A DNA stretch of 29,450 nt from Lachnospiraceae bacterium UBA7026 (GTDB taxonomy: Bacteria > Bacillota > Clostridia > Lachnospirales > Lachnospiraceae), in NCBI GenBank assembly GCA_002494165.1, contig DLBH01000034.1, positions 26,121 through 55,570 of the forward strand. The letters run 5' to 3'. Under the pieces are notes generated by a model, which was given only the letters and a program-made list of their open reading frames with translations, ran no database searches and was not told the DNA's origin. The position numbers and the translations under genes are program-made. This document shows positions 16,207 through 24,221 of the stretch, one piece after another. Positions within the stretch are counted from its first letter, which is position 1; the number at the start of each line of letters is the position of its first letter.

Positions 16207-18432
16207 ATGGGAGCAGGCTCAGTTCGAGACGACGTGGGATGGTTTGAAAATCAAATCGAAGAACGGCGCCGGGCCGACCAGCAGATGCTGGAGGACTCCT
16301 TTGTACGTGCTGCAGGTGTAGTGATGGGAGCAAGGTCCGCCCGCAAAATCGGTGACGAGCGGATTATCACTAAAACTGCCATAGATGAAATTTTGAAATA
16401 TTATCATTTCAAAGGGGCAGACATACCGGAAAGTCTGATCACTGTCGAGGACCAGCTGGATTACTGCCTGAGGCCTTACGGTATGATGCGGCGGAAAGTT
16501 GATCTGACAGAGGGCTGGTATAAGGATGGCTACGGGCCGGTCCTGGCCTTCTGGGCGGAAACCGGAGACCCGGTTGCTCTTCTGCCGGCCAGTTTCAGCG
16601 GCTATTTCTATAAAGAGCCGGTCACTGATAAACATATAAAAATAGATGGAAGAACAGCCGGCCTTTTTGAGAGGGAGGGAATCTGTTTCTACCGCCCCCT
16701 TCCCCAGAAAAAGCTGGGCATAGGGGACCTGTTGGTCTACATAAAGAATTGTCTGTCTCTGGGCGACCTGGCCCTGCTGGCAGCCGCCACCCTGGCGGTA
16801 ACCCTGGTGGCCATGCTATTGCCGGAAATCACAAAGATCCTGACCGGGCCTGTGCTGGCCAGCGGCAGGACAGAAGCCCTGACCGGTATCGGTATCTGTC
16901 TGGTATGCATAGCCATATCCAGCCAGCTGCTGGCCAGTATAAAAGGCCTGCTTCAGACCAGGATTAATACCAAGACTTCCATGGGCGTCCAGGCCTCCAT
17001 GATGATGAGGATCATGTCCCTGCCGGCCAGCTTTTTTGACCGTTACAGTCCGGGTGAACTGAGGAGCCGGTCCATGGCTGTTAACCAGCTTTGCTCCATG
17101 ATGGTGAATACCATACTGGCAGCGGGCCTGACTACGGTCTCGTCCCTTCTTTATTTCGGTCAGATTTTCCACTTTGCTCCTGTTTTGCTGCTGCCGGCCC
17201 TGCTGATCCTTTCACTGACGGTAGGCTTTACCATAGCCAGCACCCTGGTCCAGGTCCGCCTTGACCGGAAGAAAATGGATCTGGCCGCGAAGGAATCGGG
17301 CATTAGCTACGCATTGATTACAGGAGTGGAAAAGATCAGACTGGCCGGGGCTGAAAAGCGGGTGTTTGCCAAATGGCTGACTCTCTATGCCGATGGTGCG
17401 GAGCTTAGCTTCAATCCACCCCTCTTCCTCATAATTAACGGGGTAATCAGTATGGCCATAGGGCTTTTCTCCAATATCATCCTCTACTATCTGGCGGCGG
17501 CTAACCAGGTCGGTCAGTCTTCCTATTTTGCCTTTACGGTGGCCTATGGAGCCTTAATGGGAGCCTTCATGTCCCTGTCGGGGACAGCCCTGACTGCAGC
17601 CCAGATCAGGCCTATCCTGGAAATGGCAGAGCCCTTCCTGAAAACAGAGCCGGAAAGCTCGCCGGATAAAGAAATCGTTACGCGGATTTCCGGCGGAATC
17701 GAGCTGGATCATGTGTCCTTCCGTTACAGTAAGGACGGGCCCTATATTTTACAGGACCTGTCATTGAAAATCAGACCCGGCGAGTATGTGGCCCTCACAG
17801 GCAGAACCGGCTGTGGTAAATCCACCCTCCTGCGGCTGCTGCTGGGCTTTGAGAAGCCGGAAAAAGGAGCCATCTACTATGATGGAAGAGACCTGAACGG
17901 CTTAGACCTTTCTTCTCTCAGGAGGAAAATAGGCACTGTTCTCCAGGATTCCGGCCTTTTCCAGGGAAGTATATACTCCAATATTGTAATTACAGCTCCT
18001 GAACTGGGATTGGATGCAGCCTGGGAGGCAGCGGACCAGGCAGGAATTGGTGATGATATCAGGGCCATGCCCATGGGCATGCACACGGTCATAGGTGAGG
18101 GCCAGGGAGGTATCTCCGGCGGCCAGCGGCAGCGGATTATGATTGCCAGGGCCATAGCACCTAAGCCCAGACTCCTGTTCTTTGATGAGGCTACTTCTGC
18201 CCTGGATAATAAAACCCAGCGGCAGGTGGCTGAGTCTCTGCAAGACATGGGCTGTACCCGGCTTGTCATTGCCCACCGGCTGTCTACCATCCGTCATTGT
18301 GACAGGATTCTGTTTCTGGAGGATGGAAGAATTAAAGAGGAAGGGACTTATGACCAGCTGATAGATTTAGCCGGCAGCTTTGCCAGACTGGTAGACCGGC
18401 AGCGGCTGGATCAAGAGCCCAAAGAGCAGTAA
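16207..18432 (+). CDS. NHLP-type ABC exporter permease/ATPase, second subunit
   Basis: This is the second half-transporter of the NHLP export system (NHLM ABC2, TIGR03797 type). The 741 residues begin with the family's N-terminal domain (WFENQIEERRRADQQMLEDSFVRAAGVVMG) and a soluble region to about 185 that replaces the C39 peptidase. A six-helix permease follows, then an ATPase with GRTGCGKST, ISGGQRQRIMIARAI, LLFFDEATSALD and AHRLSTIRHCD. The start is uncertain: ATG 16207 is the first start in frame but has no ribosome site. GTG 16234 would begin directly at the conserved GWFENQI. The nearby ATG 16199 is out of frame. It is probably co-transcribed with the upstream exporter gene. Confidence 0.9.
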   Translation: MGAGSVRDDVGWFENQIEERRRADQQMLEDSFVRAAGVVMGARSARKIGDERIITKTAIDEILKYYHFKGADIPESLITVEDQLDYCLRPYGMMRRKVDLTEGWYKDGYGPVLAFWAETGDPVALLPASFSGYFYKEPVTDKHIKIDGRTAGLFEREGICFYRPLPQKKLGIGDLLVYIKNCLSLGDLALLAAATLAVTLVAMLLPEITKILTGPVLASGRTEALTGIGICLVCIAISSQLLASIKGLLQTRINTKTSMGVQASMMMRIMSLPASFFDRYSPGELRSRSMAVNQLCSMMVNTILAAGLTTVSSLLYFGQIFHFAPVLLLPALLILSLTVGFTIASTLVQVRLDRKKMDLAAKESGISYALITGVEKIRLAGAEKRVFAKWLTLYADGAELSFNPPLFLIINGVISMAIGLFSNIILYYLAAANQVGQSSYFAFTVAYGALMGAFMSLSGTALTAAQIRPILEMAEPFLKTEPESSPDKEIVTRISGGIELDHVSFRYSKDGPYILQDLSLKIRPGEYVALTGRTGCGKSTLLRLLLGFEKPEKGAIYYDGRDLNGLDLSSLRRKIGTVLQDSGLFQGSIYSNIVITAPELGLDAAWEAADQAGIGDDIRAMPMGMHTVIGEGQGGISGGQRQRIMIARAIAPKPRLLFFDEATSALDNKTQRQVAESLQDMGCTRLVIAHRLSTIRHCDRILFLEDGRIKEEGTYDQLIDLAGSFARLVDRQRLDQEPKEQ

Positions 18433-18545
18433 CGGAATCCGGCCACCTATCAGTGATTAAGGAATATCTGCTGGAATATTTTCTGTTAAGAACGGTAAAG
18501 ATATAAAAATATAATATATTGATATAATTAGATATAGGAGGGAAA

Positions 18546-19589
18546 ATGAATAAAAACTCAGAGCAGGCAAAGGAAGAAAATATGAGACAGACCGGGATGA
18601 AGGAAAAAGAAATCCCTGTCACGGAAATTGGTCCTATCCACATTGGGCAGACAGAAAATGCTGAGGCAGGAACGGGCTGTACCGTCCTGATCAGTAAGGA
18701 AGGGATGCCGGCCGGTCTCGATGTCCGCGGCGGTGGTCCCGCTTCCCGGGAATCTGAATTGTTAAAGCCTATGGCGGCAGCCTCACAGATTCATGGACTC
18801 GTCCTGGCAGGCGGCAGTGCCTTTGGCCTGGGGGCAGCCACTGGAGTAATGCAGTACCTGGAAGAGAAGGGCATTGGCTATGATACCGGTATCACCAGGG
18901 TTCCCTTGGTTGTCCAGTCAGATCTTTTTGACCTGACGGTGGGAGACGCTTTTGTAAGACCTGACCAGGCCATGGGTTATGAGGCAGCCCGGCTGGCCCT
19001 GGAAGCCCCCAATTACCGGGATGGAAACTTCGGGGCAGGCTGCGGTGCCACCGTAGGTAAGATCTGTGGCATGGAGACTTGCATGAAAACCGGTATAGGC
19101 AGTTATGCCATCCAGCTGGGAGACCTGAAGCTGGGGGCCCTGGTGGCACTCAATGCCCTGGGAGATGTCCATGACTGGAAGACAGGAAAGAAAATCGCCG
19201 GCCTGCTTACGGAAGACAGGACAGGCTTCCGGGATACTATAGAGTACATGAAACAGAGTATAGCGGTAAAGGAAAACAAATATGTAACTAACACAACCCT
19301 GGGGGTTATCCTTACCAATGCTTCTTTTAACAAGACTGAGCTTTGCAAGATCGCCGGCATGGCCCACAATGGCTATGCCCGGGCCATCTGGCCTGTCCAT
19401 AGCAGTGCCGACGGGGACAGTATTTATGCAGTCTCCCTGGGTTCGGTCAAGGCTGACTGGGACCTGGTGGGAACCCTGGCGGCTGATGTCATGGGCGAAG
19501 CCATAAAAAGAGCGGTCTTCCATGCGGAAGGGGCCTACGGTTATCCCTCGGCTTCAGACCTGAAGAACCTGACGGGTATCCCGGACTAA
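18546..19589 (+). CDS. P1-family (DmpA-type) self-processing aminopeptidase
   Basis: P1/S58 peptidases are Ntn-fold enzymes that cleave themselves and then act as aminopeptidases, amidases or beta-peptidases. The 347 residues show the family blocks: HIGQTENAEAGTGCTVL, DVRGGGPASRES, GLVLAGGSAFGL, NFGAGCGATVGK, and the processing site between Asn249 and Thr250 in VTNTTLGVILTNA. TAGGAGGG lies 4 bases before ATG 18546. It follows the export genes by 113 bases that include AT-rich, promoter-like sequence, so it could be a separate unit. A role in trimming an exported or imported peptide is possible from location only, and there is no signal peptide. Confidence 0.92.
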   Translation: MNKNSEQAKEENMRQTGMKEKEIPVTEIGPIHIGQTENAEAGTGCTVLISKEGMPAGLDVRGGGPASRESELLKPMAAASQIHGLVLAGGSAFGLGAATGVMQYLEEKGIGYDTGITRVPLVVQSDLFDLTVGDAFVRPDQAMGYEAARLALEAPNYRDGNFGAGCGATVGKICGMETCMKTGIGSYAIQLGDLKLGALVALNALGDVHDWKTGKKIAGLLTEDRTGFRDTIEYMKQSIAVKENKYVTNTTLGVILTNASFNKTELCKIAGMAHNGYARAIWPVHSSADGDSIYAVSLGSVKADWDLVGTLAADVMGEAIKRAVFHAEGAYGYPSASDLKNLTGIPD

Positions 19590-19641
19590 AAAAATTAAAA
19601 AAACAGTACAAGTTAAACGGACCTGTTAAATGGAAAAATAA

Positions 19642-19724
19642 AAAGAGCAGTGGCGACTGGACCTGCGGTCCCCTTACTGGTTTTTCAGTAAAGGGCCTGC
19701 AGGGGCCGGGCATCACTGCTCTTT
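19642..19724. terminator. Nested 83-nt stem-loop between convergent genes
   Basis: The outer arms AAAGAGCAGTG (19642-19652) and CACTGCTCTTT (19714-19724) are perfect. Inside are CCTGC/GCAGG (19662-19666 with 19699-19703) and CCCCTTACTG/CAGTAAAGGG (19670-19679 with 19686-19695, one mismatch) around GTTTTT. Read leftward it runs into CTTTTTATTTTT, a good U-run for the minus gene. It sits exactly between two convergent genes, so it is probably a bidirectional terminator. Confidence 0.75.
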
Positions 19725-19816
19725 ATTATGTCAGCTGTATAAAATATCAGCTGTATAAAATGTCAGCTGTATAAAATGTCAACTTTTTATTATGTCAGCT
19801 GTTTATTATGACAGCC
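19713..19816 (+). repeat. Regular 16-bp tandem array
   Basis: Units of the form TGTCAGCTGTATAAAA begin at 19729, 19745, 19761, 19777 and 19793, exactly 16 bases apart. A partial unit starts at 19809. A looser unit at 19713-19728 is the 3' arm of the adjacent stem-loop plus TTATTA. Three of the units differ by only one or two bases. It lies 3' of both convergent genes and has no coding role. Confidence 0.88.
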
Positions 19817-19821
19817 ACTGA

Positions 19822-20958
19822 TCATTCTCCGTCAAAGCTGGCGGAGACAGACTTCATCAGGTCGGCAATCTTCAGATTCTGGGGGCAGACACTTTCACAG
19901 GCCCGGCAGGAGATACAATCTGAGGCTCGGCCGTAGCCTGCGTAGATATAGTTTTCATAGTAGAGGTTTTCCTGGGACCAGCGGTTTCCTTTGACCGCCT
20001 CAGCCTGCTTTTTCACATTATAGAGGGAAAAATAGTTGGGGATGGCCAGGTTCATGGGACAGGTGTTGGTTTCTACACAGTAGCGGCAGGAGGTACAGGG
20101 GATGGCATACCAGCTCTTGAGCAGGTCCCTGACCTGCCAGAGGACATTCAGTTCTTCCTCGTTAAGGGGCTGGAAATCCTTCATGTAGGAGACATTATCC
20201 TGCATCTGTTCCAGATTGCTCATGCCGGAAAGGACAACCATGACATTTTCCAGGGAAGCCGCAAAGCGGATGGCCCAGGAGGCCGGTGACCAGTCGGGGT
20301 GCATAGCCCGCATCAGGTCTTCCGCTTCCTTGGGAAGATTGGCCAGGGTTCCTCCCTTGACAGGCTCCATGACCACGACCGGCTTGCCGTGTTTTACACA
20401 GGTCTCATAGCAGAGCCTGCTCTGGATATAGTTGCTTTCCCAGTCAAGATAGTTGATCTGCAGCTGGACGAATTCCAGCTCCGGGTGCTCGGTCAGAATC
20501 CGGTCCACCACAGCCGCATTGTCATGGGTGGAGAAACCAAGATAGCGGATCTCCCCAGCGGCCTTTCTTTCTTTGAGATAATCAAAAATCTTCAACTTCT
20601 CAGCCAGAAGATATTTGCTCAGGGTCATATTGTGAAGGAGATAGTAGTCGAAGTAGTCGACGCCGGTTTTCTCCTTTTGCTCCTGGAAGATCTTTGGAAC
20701 CTGATCAGCATTTTTTATGAGGGAGAGGGGCATCTTGGAGGCCAGGGTAAAGGAATCCCTGGGAAATCTTTTCACCACATTGCGGCCCACGGCCCGCTCA
20801 CTCTCGAATTCATGGTACATATAGGCAGTGTCATAATATGTGAAGCCCTGACCGGTAAAGAGATCTGCCATCTCCTTCATGGTCTCATCATTGATAGAGG
20901 TGGGATTATCCGGATCAGTTATAGGAAGTCTCATACATCCAAATCCAAGTTTCAGCAT
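19822..20958 (-). CDS. Aldo/keto reductase with C-terminal 4Fe-4S domain
   Basis: This is an NAD(P)H- and iron-sulfur-linked oxidoreductase of the anaerobe-type AKR group; its substrate is unknown. The TIM-barrel part (about 1-290) carries the AKR tetrad regions: YYDTAYMYH (Asp, Tyr), ASKMP (Lys) and YLLHNM (His). The C-terminal part has two cysteine clusters, CTSCRYCVETNTCP and CISCRACESVCP, each suited to a 4Fe-4S centre. The 378 residues match the family length. On the minus strand AAAGGAG precedes ATG 20958, and a TATAAT box lies at 21004-20999. It stands alone, convergent with the P1 peptidase gene. Confidence 0.93.
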   Translation of the reverse strand: MLKLGFGCMRLPITDPDNPTSINDETMKEMADLFTGQGFTYYDTAYMYHEFESERAVGRNVVKRFPRDSFTLASKMPLSLIKNADQVPKIFQEQKEKTGVDYFDYYLLHNMTLSKYLLAEKLKIFDYLKERKAAGEIRYLGFSTHDNAAVVDRILTEHPELEFVQLQINYLDWESNYIQSRLCYETCVKHGKPVVVMEPVKGGTLANLPKEAEDLMRAMHPDWSPASWAIRFAASLENVMVVLSGMSNLEQMQDNVSYMKDFQPLNEEELNVLWQVRDLLKSWYAIPCTSCRYCVETNTCPMNLAIPNYFSLYNVKKQAEAVKGNRWSQENLYYENYIYAGYGRASDCISCRACESVCPQNLKIADLMKSVSASFDGE

Positions 20959-21269
20959 AGAATGCTCCTTTCTTTTTTAAAGACAAATAGATGATTAAAT
21001 TATATCATCTGGGATAGAATTTGCTAGATAGAAAAGTTATAAATATGTTTTATTTTAGAAACAGTCAGACATGGGCAGGGCTAGGTTCCTGAAAATCCTG
21101 GGAGAGGAGGGCTGTCCTGCCGGATCCCCACCTGTAAGTAATAGGTTGTAAGCCTTGAAAAACAGGGCCAGGTCCGATAGAATGGGAAGGACAGAGGTTA
21201 ATCTTTATCATTTAAAACCTTGCAGGAAAAAAGATAAGATCCTTATTTTACAGAAAGGAAGGACTTGAG
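20959..21269. other. 311-base divergent spacer without a gene
   Basis: It holds the minus-strand -10 TATAAT (20999-21004) for the aldo/keto reductase, and the AAGGAAGG ribosome site for the + strand channel gene at its right end. Between them I see no ORF with a start signal, no riboswitch motif and no regular repeat. Confidence 0.5.
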
Positions 21270-21890
21270 ATGCCAAGAGGAAGAACGGAGGCCTTCAGTG
21301 ATGGTGTAATCGCTATTATCATTACTATTATGGTATTGCAACTGACACCGCCGGCGGGGGAGAGCCTGGCAAGCCTGAAGAGCCTGCTGCCTGGCTTTAT
21401 CAGCTATGTGGTCAGCTTTATGTTTGTTGGGATGTTTTGGAATAATCATCACCATTTGTTCCAGGTTCTGGATAAGGTTAATGGAAAGATTCTATGGTCG
21501 AATCTTTTGCTTTTATTTTCTCTGTCCCTGATTCCGGTCAGCACCGACTGGGTCAGCAGGACCGGTTTCGGACGCCTGCCAGTGACTGTTTATATCATCA
21601 TTAATATGGCCGTGACTTTCACCTATATTCTGCTGCAGTATATTATCGTCCATGCAACAGACTGTGTGATTATCAAAAAGGTGGTAAATGAGAGTAAAAA
21701 GGAGGCCGCCACTGTTTTCCTGCAATTGCTGGCCCTGGTCCTTTCTCTGTTTGCTCCTGATCCTTACCGCTATCTCATCCTGCCCTGCCTGGTTGGAGTA
21801 ATTCTGCTTTGGCTGATTCCTGACCTGAGGATCGCCCGGGCCATCGATGACCGGGCCTGCGAGATCGGTGAAGGTCCGGAAGAGAAATAA
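21270..21890 (+). CDS. TMEM175-family (DUF1211) potassium channel-like protein
   Basis: Bacterial TMEM175 proteins form tetrameric, potassium-leak-type channels. The 206 residues open with the family's first-helix motif (RTEAFSDGVIAIIITIMVLQL, with the FSD sequence near residue 9). Five further hydrophobic segments follow, including FVGMFWNNHHHLF, giving one six-helix repeat, the bacterial form. The C-terminal tail is short and acidic. AAAGGAAGGA lies 8 bases before ATG 21270. A 58-codon gene follows after 34 bases, probably in the same transcript, which ends at the terminator 22140-22170. Confidence 0.9.
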   Translation: MPRGRTEAFSDGVIAIIITIMVLQLTPPAGESLASLKSLLPGFISYVVSFMFVGMFWNNHHHLFQVLDKVNGKILWSNLLLLFSLSLIPVSTDWVSRTGFGRLPVTVYIIINMAVTFTYILLQYIIVHATDCVIIKKVVNESKKEAATVFLQLLALVLSLFAPDPYRYLILPCLVGVILLWLIPDLRIARAIDDRACEIGEGPEEK

Positions 21891-21924
21891 TGAATAACAG
21901 AGGATATTTTTGAAAGGAGTTCCC

Positions 21925-22101
21925 ATGCAGCTGAATTGTCAGGATTGTGCTTACTACGAATATGACGAAGAGGATGATGCCTGGTATTGTACTGCCAATA
22001 TCGATGAAGATGATTTCGGCAGATTGTTTGAAAGCAAGTTCCGCAATTGTCCCTATTATAGGAGGGACGATGAGTACCAGATTGTAAGAAAGCAGATATA
22101 A
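21925..22101 (+). CDS. Small four-cysteine protein, DUF6472-like
   Basis: This 58-residue protein has Cys5, Cys8, Cys22 and Cys42 placed as a likely zinc or iron site: NCQDCAYYEYDEEDD, then WYC, IDEDD, NCPYYR and a DEYQIVRKQ tail. The pattern agrees with the DUF6472 proteins common in Lachnospiraceae; the function is unknown. ATG 21925 sits 5 bases after AAAGGAG, and the TTG at 21910 lies before that ribosome site. It is very acidic. It is likely co-transcribed with the TMEM175 gene, though no functional link is evident. Confidence 0.82.
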   Translation: MQLNCQDCAYYEYDEEDDAWYCTANIDEDDFGRLFESKFRNCPYYRRDDEYQIVRKQI

Positions 22102-22139
22102 TTGAAAAAAAGAGAACTTGAATTGATGGTAACTTTACT

Positions 22140-22170
22140 GCTGGTCATGCTTGGGATGACCAGCTTTTTT
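22140..22170 (+). terminator. Intrinsic terminator after the DUF6472-like gene
   Basis: A perfect 9-bp stem, GCTGGTCAT with ATGACCAGC, encloses a 7-base loop and is followed by TTTTTT. Confidence 0.93.
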
Positions 22171-22293
22171 CTGTTTCGATATCTCCTATTTTACTGATAT
22201 CATTTTCTCATCTGAAGGTCCGTTTTTTATTTATAATAAAATTAATTATAGGATGCCAAGGTGGGTTTTTCAGTAATAGCAGGGGAGGTTATT

Positions 22294-24084
22294 ATGTATA
22301 TTACAAAAGACATCAAATACGTCGGTGTCAATGATCATAATATAGATCTGTTCGAGGGCCAGTATAAGGTGCCTAACGGTATGGCTTATAATTCTTATGT
22401 CATTATGGATGAGAAGGTGGCCATCATGGACACGGTCGATGTGAATTTCGGCACCGAGTGGCTGATTAATATTGAGAAGGTTCTTCAGGGCAGGCAGCCG
22501 GACTATCTGATCGTCCAGCATATGGAGCCTGACCATTCAGCAAATATAGCTAACTTTATGGATGTGTACAAGGATGCCAGGATCGTTTCTTCCGAGAAGG
22601 CCTTTGTCATGATGAAGAAGTTCTTCGGCACTAATTTTGCCAACAGGCAGGTGGTCATTGAAAATGGTTCCACCCTCCGCCTTGGGGCTCACACTCTGGC
22701 TTTCGTGGAGGCACCCATGGTCCACTGGCCGGAGGTTGTAGTTACCTATGATATCCTGGATAAGGTCCTTTTTTCCGCAGATGGCGTAGGCAAGTTCGGG
22801 GCCAATGACGTGGAGGAGGATTGGGTCGATGAGGCCCGCCGTTACTATATCGGCATCGTCGGTATGTACGGCAACTATGTCCAGGATCTGCTGAAGATTG
22901 CCGGATCCCTGGATATCCAGGTAATTTGTCCCCTTCATGGACCGGTTCTCAGGGAGGACCTGGGTTATTATCTGACTCTCTATGACAAATGGTCTTCCTA
23001 CACACCGGAAGAGGAAGGTATTGTTGTGGCCTACACTTCCGTTTACGGCCACACCAAGGAGGCGGCCCTGGCCCTGGCAGAGAAGCTGCGGACCAAGAAG
23101 GCGCCCAAGGTTGTTGTCTATGACCTGGCCAGGGATGATATGTCGGCGGCGGTCAGTGACGCTTTCCGTTACAGCAAGCTGGTGCTGGCAACCACTACCT
23201 ACAATGGAAGTATCTATCCCTTCATGCATGACTACATCAACAGACTTGTGGAGCACAAATACCAGAAACGTACGGTTGCGCTCATAGAAAATGGATCCTG
23301 GGCTCCCCAGGCCTACAAACTGATGAAGCAGCTCTTAAGTAAATGTGAGAATATTACATATACAGAGAATAATGTTCATATCGATTCTGCTCTTGATGAA
23401 AAGAACTATGAAGAGATTGAGATGGTGTCCTATGAACTCTGTAAAGAGTACCTGGATGCGGCAGTCAAACCTTCCGCCATATCCAAAACAGATCCCCTCT
23501 ATACTGACGGTTATGGGATCTATACCGTGACGGCAAAGGATGGGGACAAGGATGCGGGCTGTAGCTGTAATTCAGTGATGATGAATGAGGATGGCCTGAT
23601 GGAAGTAACCATCAACAAGATCAGCTATACCCACGATGTGATCCTGGCCACCAGGAAGCTGAATCTGGGCCGGCTCACGGTAAAGGCTCCCTATGACCTG
23701 CTCAAGACCTTTGGCCAGAAGACCGGCCGCAAGGTAGATAAGTTCGCTCAGTGGCCCGCCAAAAGGGCAGAAAATGGCATCGTCTACCTGGCTGATTACC
23801 TGAATGCCCTCATTATGCTGGAGGTTGAAGCGACTGAGGACCTGGGAACCTACACCAAGTTTATCTGTAAGGTTCTTGATTCTTGCACTATATCCATAGA
23901 TGAGACCATGACCTACTGTTATTACCAGGAGCAGGTAAAGCCTGCCCCGGCAGAAGGGGAGGCTGGCAAGCCGGCAGGCTATGTCTGTGAAATCTGCGGC
24001 TACATCTATGAAGATGATGAGCTGCCGGCAGACTTTACCTGTCCGATCTGTAAAGCACCGGCATCCAAATTTAAACCCTTGTAA
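22294..24084 (+). CDS. Multidomain flavodiiron protein with flavin-reductase-like and rubredoxin domains
   Basis: This soluble reductase of oxygen (or nitric oxide) protects anaerobes. The 596 residues carry several parts in order. The first is a lactamase-fold diiron domain with ligands H76-x-E78-x-D80-H81, His144, Asp163 and His215. The second is a flavodoxin domain (VAYTSVYGHT near 256). The third is a flavin-reductase-like domain (about 415-550, SVMMNEDGLMEVTINKISYTHDVILATRKL). The last is a C-terminal rubredoxin, CEICGYIYEDDELPADFTCP..C. Electrons can thus reach the flavin and diiron site within one chain. ATG 22294 has GGGGAGG 5 bases upstream; the earlier GTG 22261 does not. All iron ligands are present. 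It faces a rubredoxin-containing glutamate-synthase-like gene. Confidence 0.94.
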   Translation: MYITKDIKYVGVNDHNIDLFEGQYKVPNGMAYNSYVIMDEKVAIMDTVDVNFGTEWLINIEKVLQGRQPDYLIVQHMEPDHSANIANFMDVYKDARIVSSEKAFVMMKKFFGTNFANRQVVIENGSTLRLGAHTLAFVEAPMVHWPEVVVTYDILDKVLFSADGVGKFGANDVEEDWVDEARRYYIGIVGMYGNYVQDLLKIAGSLDIQVICPLHGPVLREDLGYYLTLYDKWSSYTPEEEGIVVAYTSVYGHTKEAALALAEKLRTKKAPKVVVYDLARDDMSAAVSDAFRYSKLVLATTTYNGSIYPFMHDYINRLVEHKYQKRTVALIENGSWAPQAYKLMKQLLSKCENITYTENNVHIDSALDEKNYEEIEMVSYELCKEYLDAAVKPSAISKTDPLYTDGYGIYTVTAKDGDKDAGCSCNSVMMNEDGLMEVTINKISYTHDVILATRKLNLGRLTVKAPYDLLKTFGQKTGRKVDKFAQWPAKRAENGIVYLADYLNALIMLEVEATEDLGTYTKFICKVLDSCTISIDETMTYCYYQEQVKPAPAEGEAGKPAGYVCEICGYIYEDDELPADFTCPICKAPASKFKPL

Positions 24085-24131
24085 TCAAGTGCGTCAATGT
24101 GACATGCTTCCATAATACAATACTTAAAAAA

Positions 24132-24180
24132 CTGCCCTGCAGGACCTGTTGTTTATCAGGCCCTGCAGGGCAGCTTTTTT
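24132..24180. terminator. Bidirectional terminator between the flavodiiron and glutamate-synthase-like genes
   Basis: CTGCCCTGCAGGACCTG pairs with CAGGCCCTGCAGGGCAG (one mismatch) around TTGTTTAT. TTTTTT follows on the + strand and AAAAAA precedes, so the minus strand also gets a U-run. Confidence 0.93.
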
Positions 24181-24221
24181 GTTTTGTCTGAAAGCTTAAT
24201 ATCTAACTGAAAGCGTAATAT

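Noticed and set aside
22537..23256. 240-codon minus-strand ORF inside the flavodiiron gene
   Set aside because: It is antisense to the diiron and flavodoxin domains and has no recognisable family or ribosome site.
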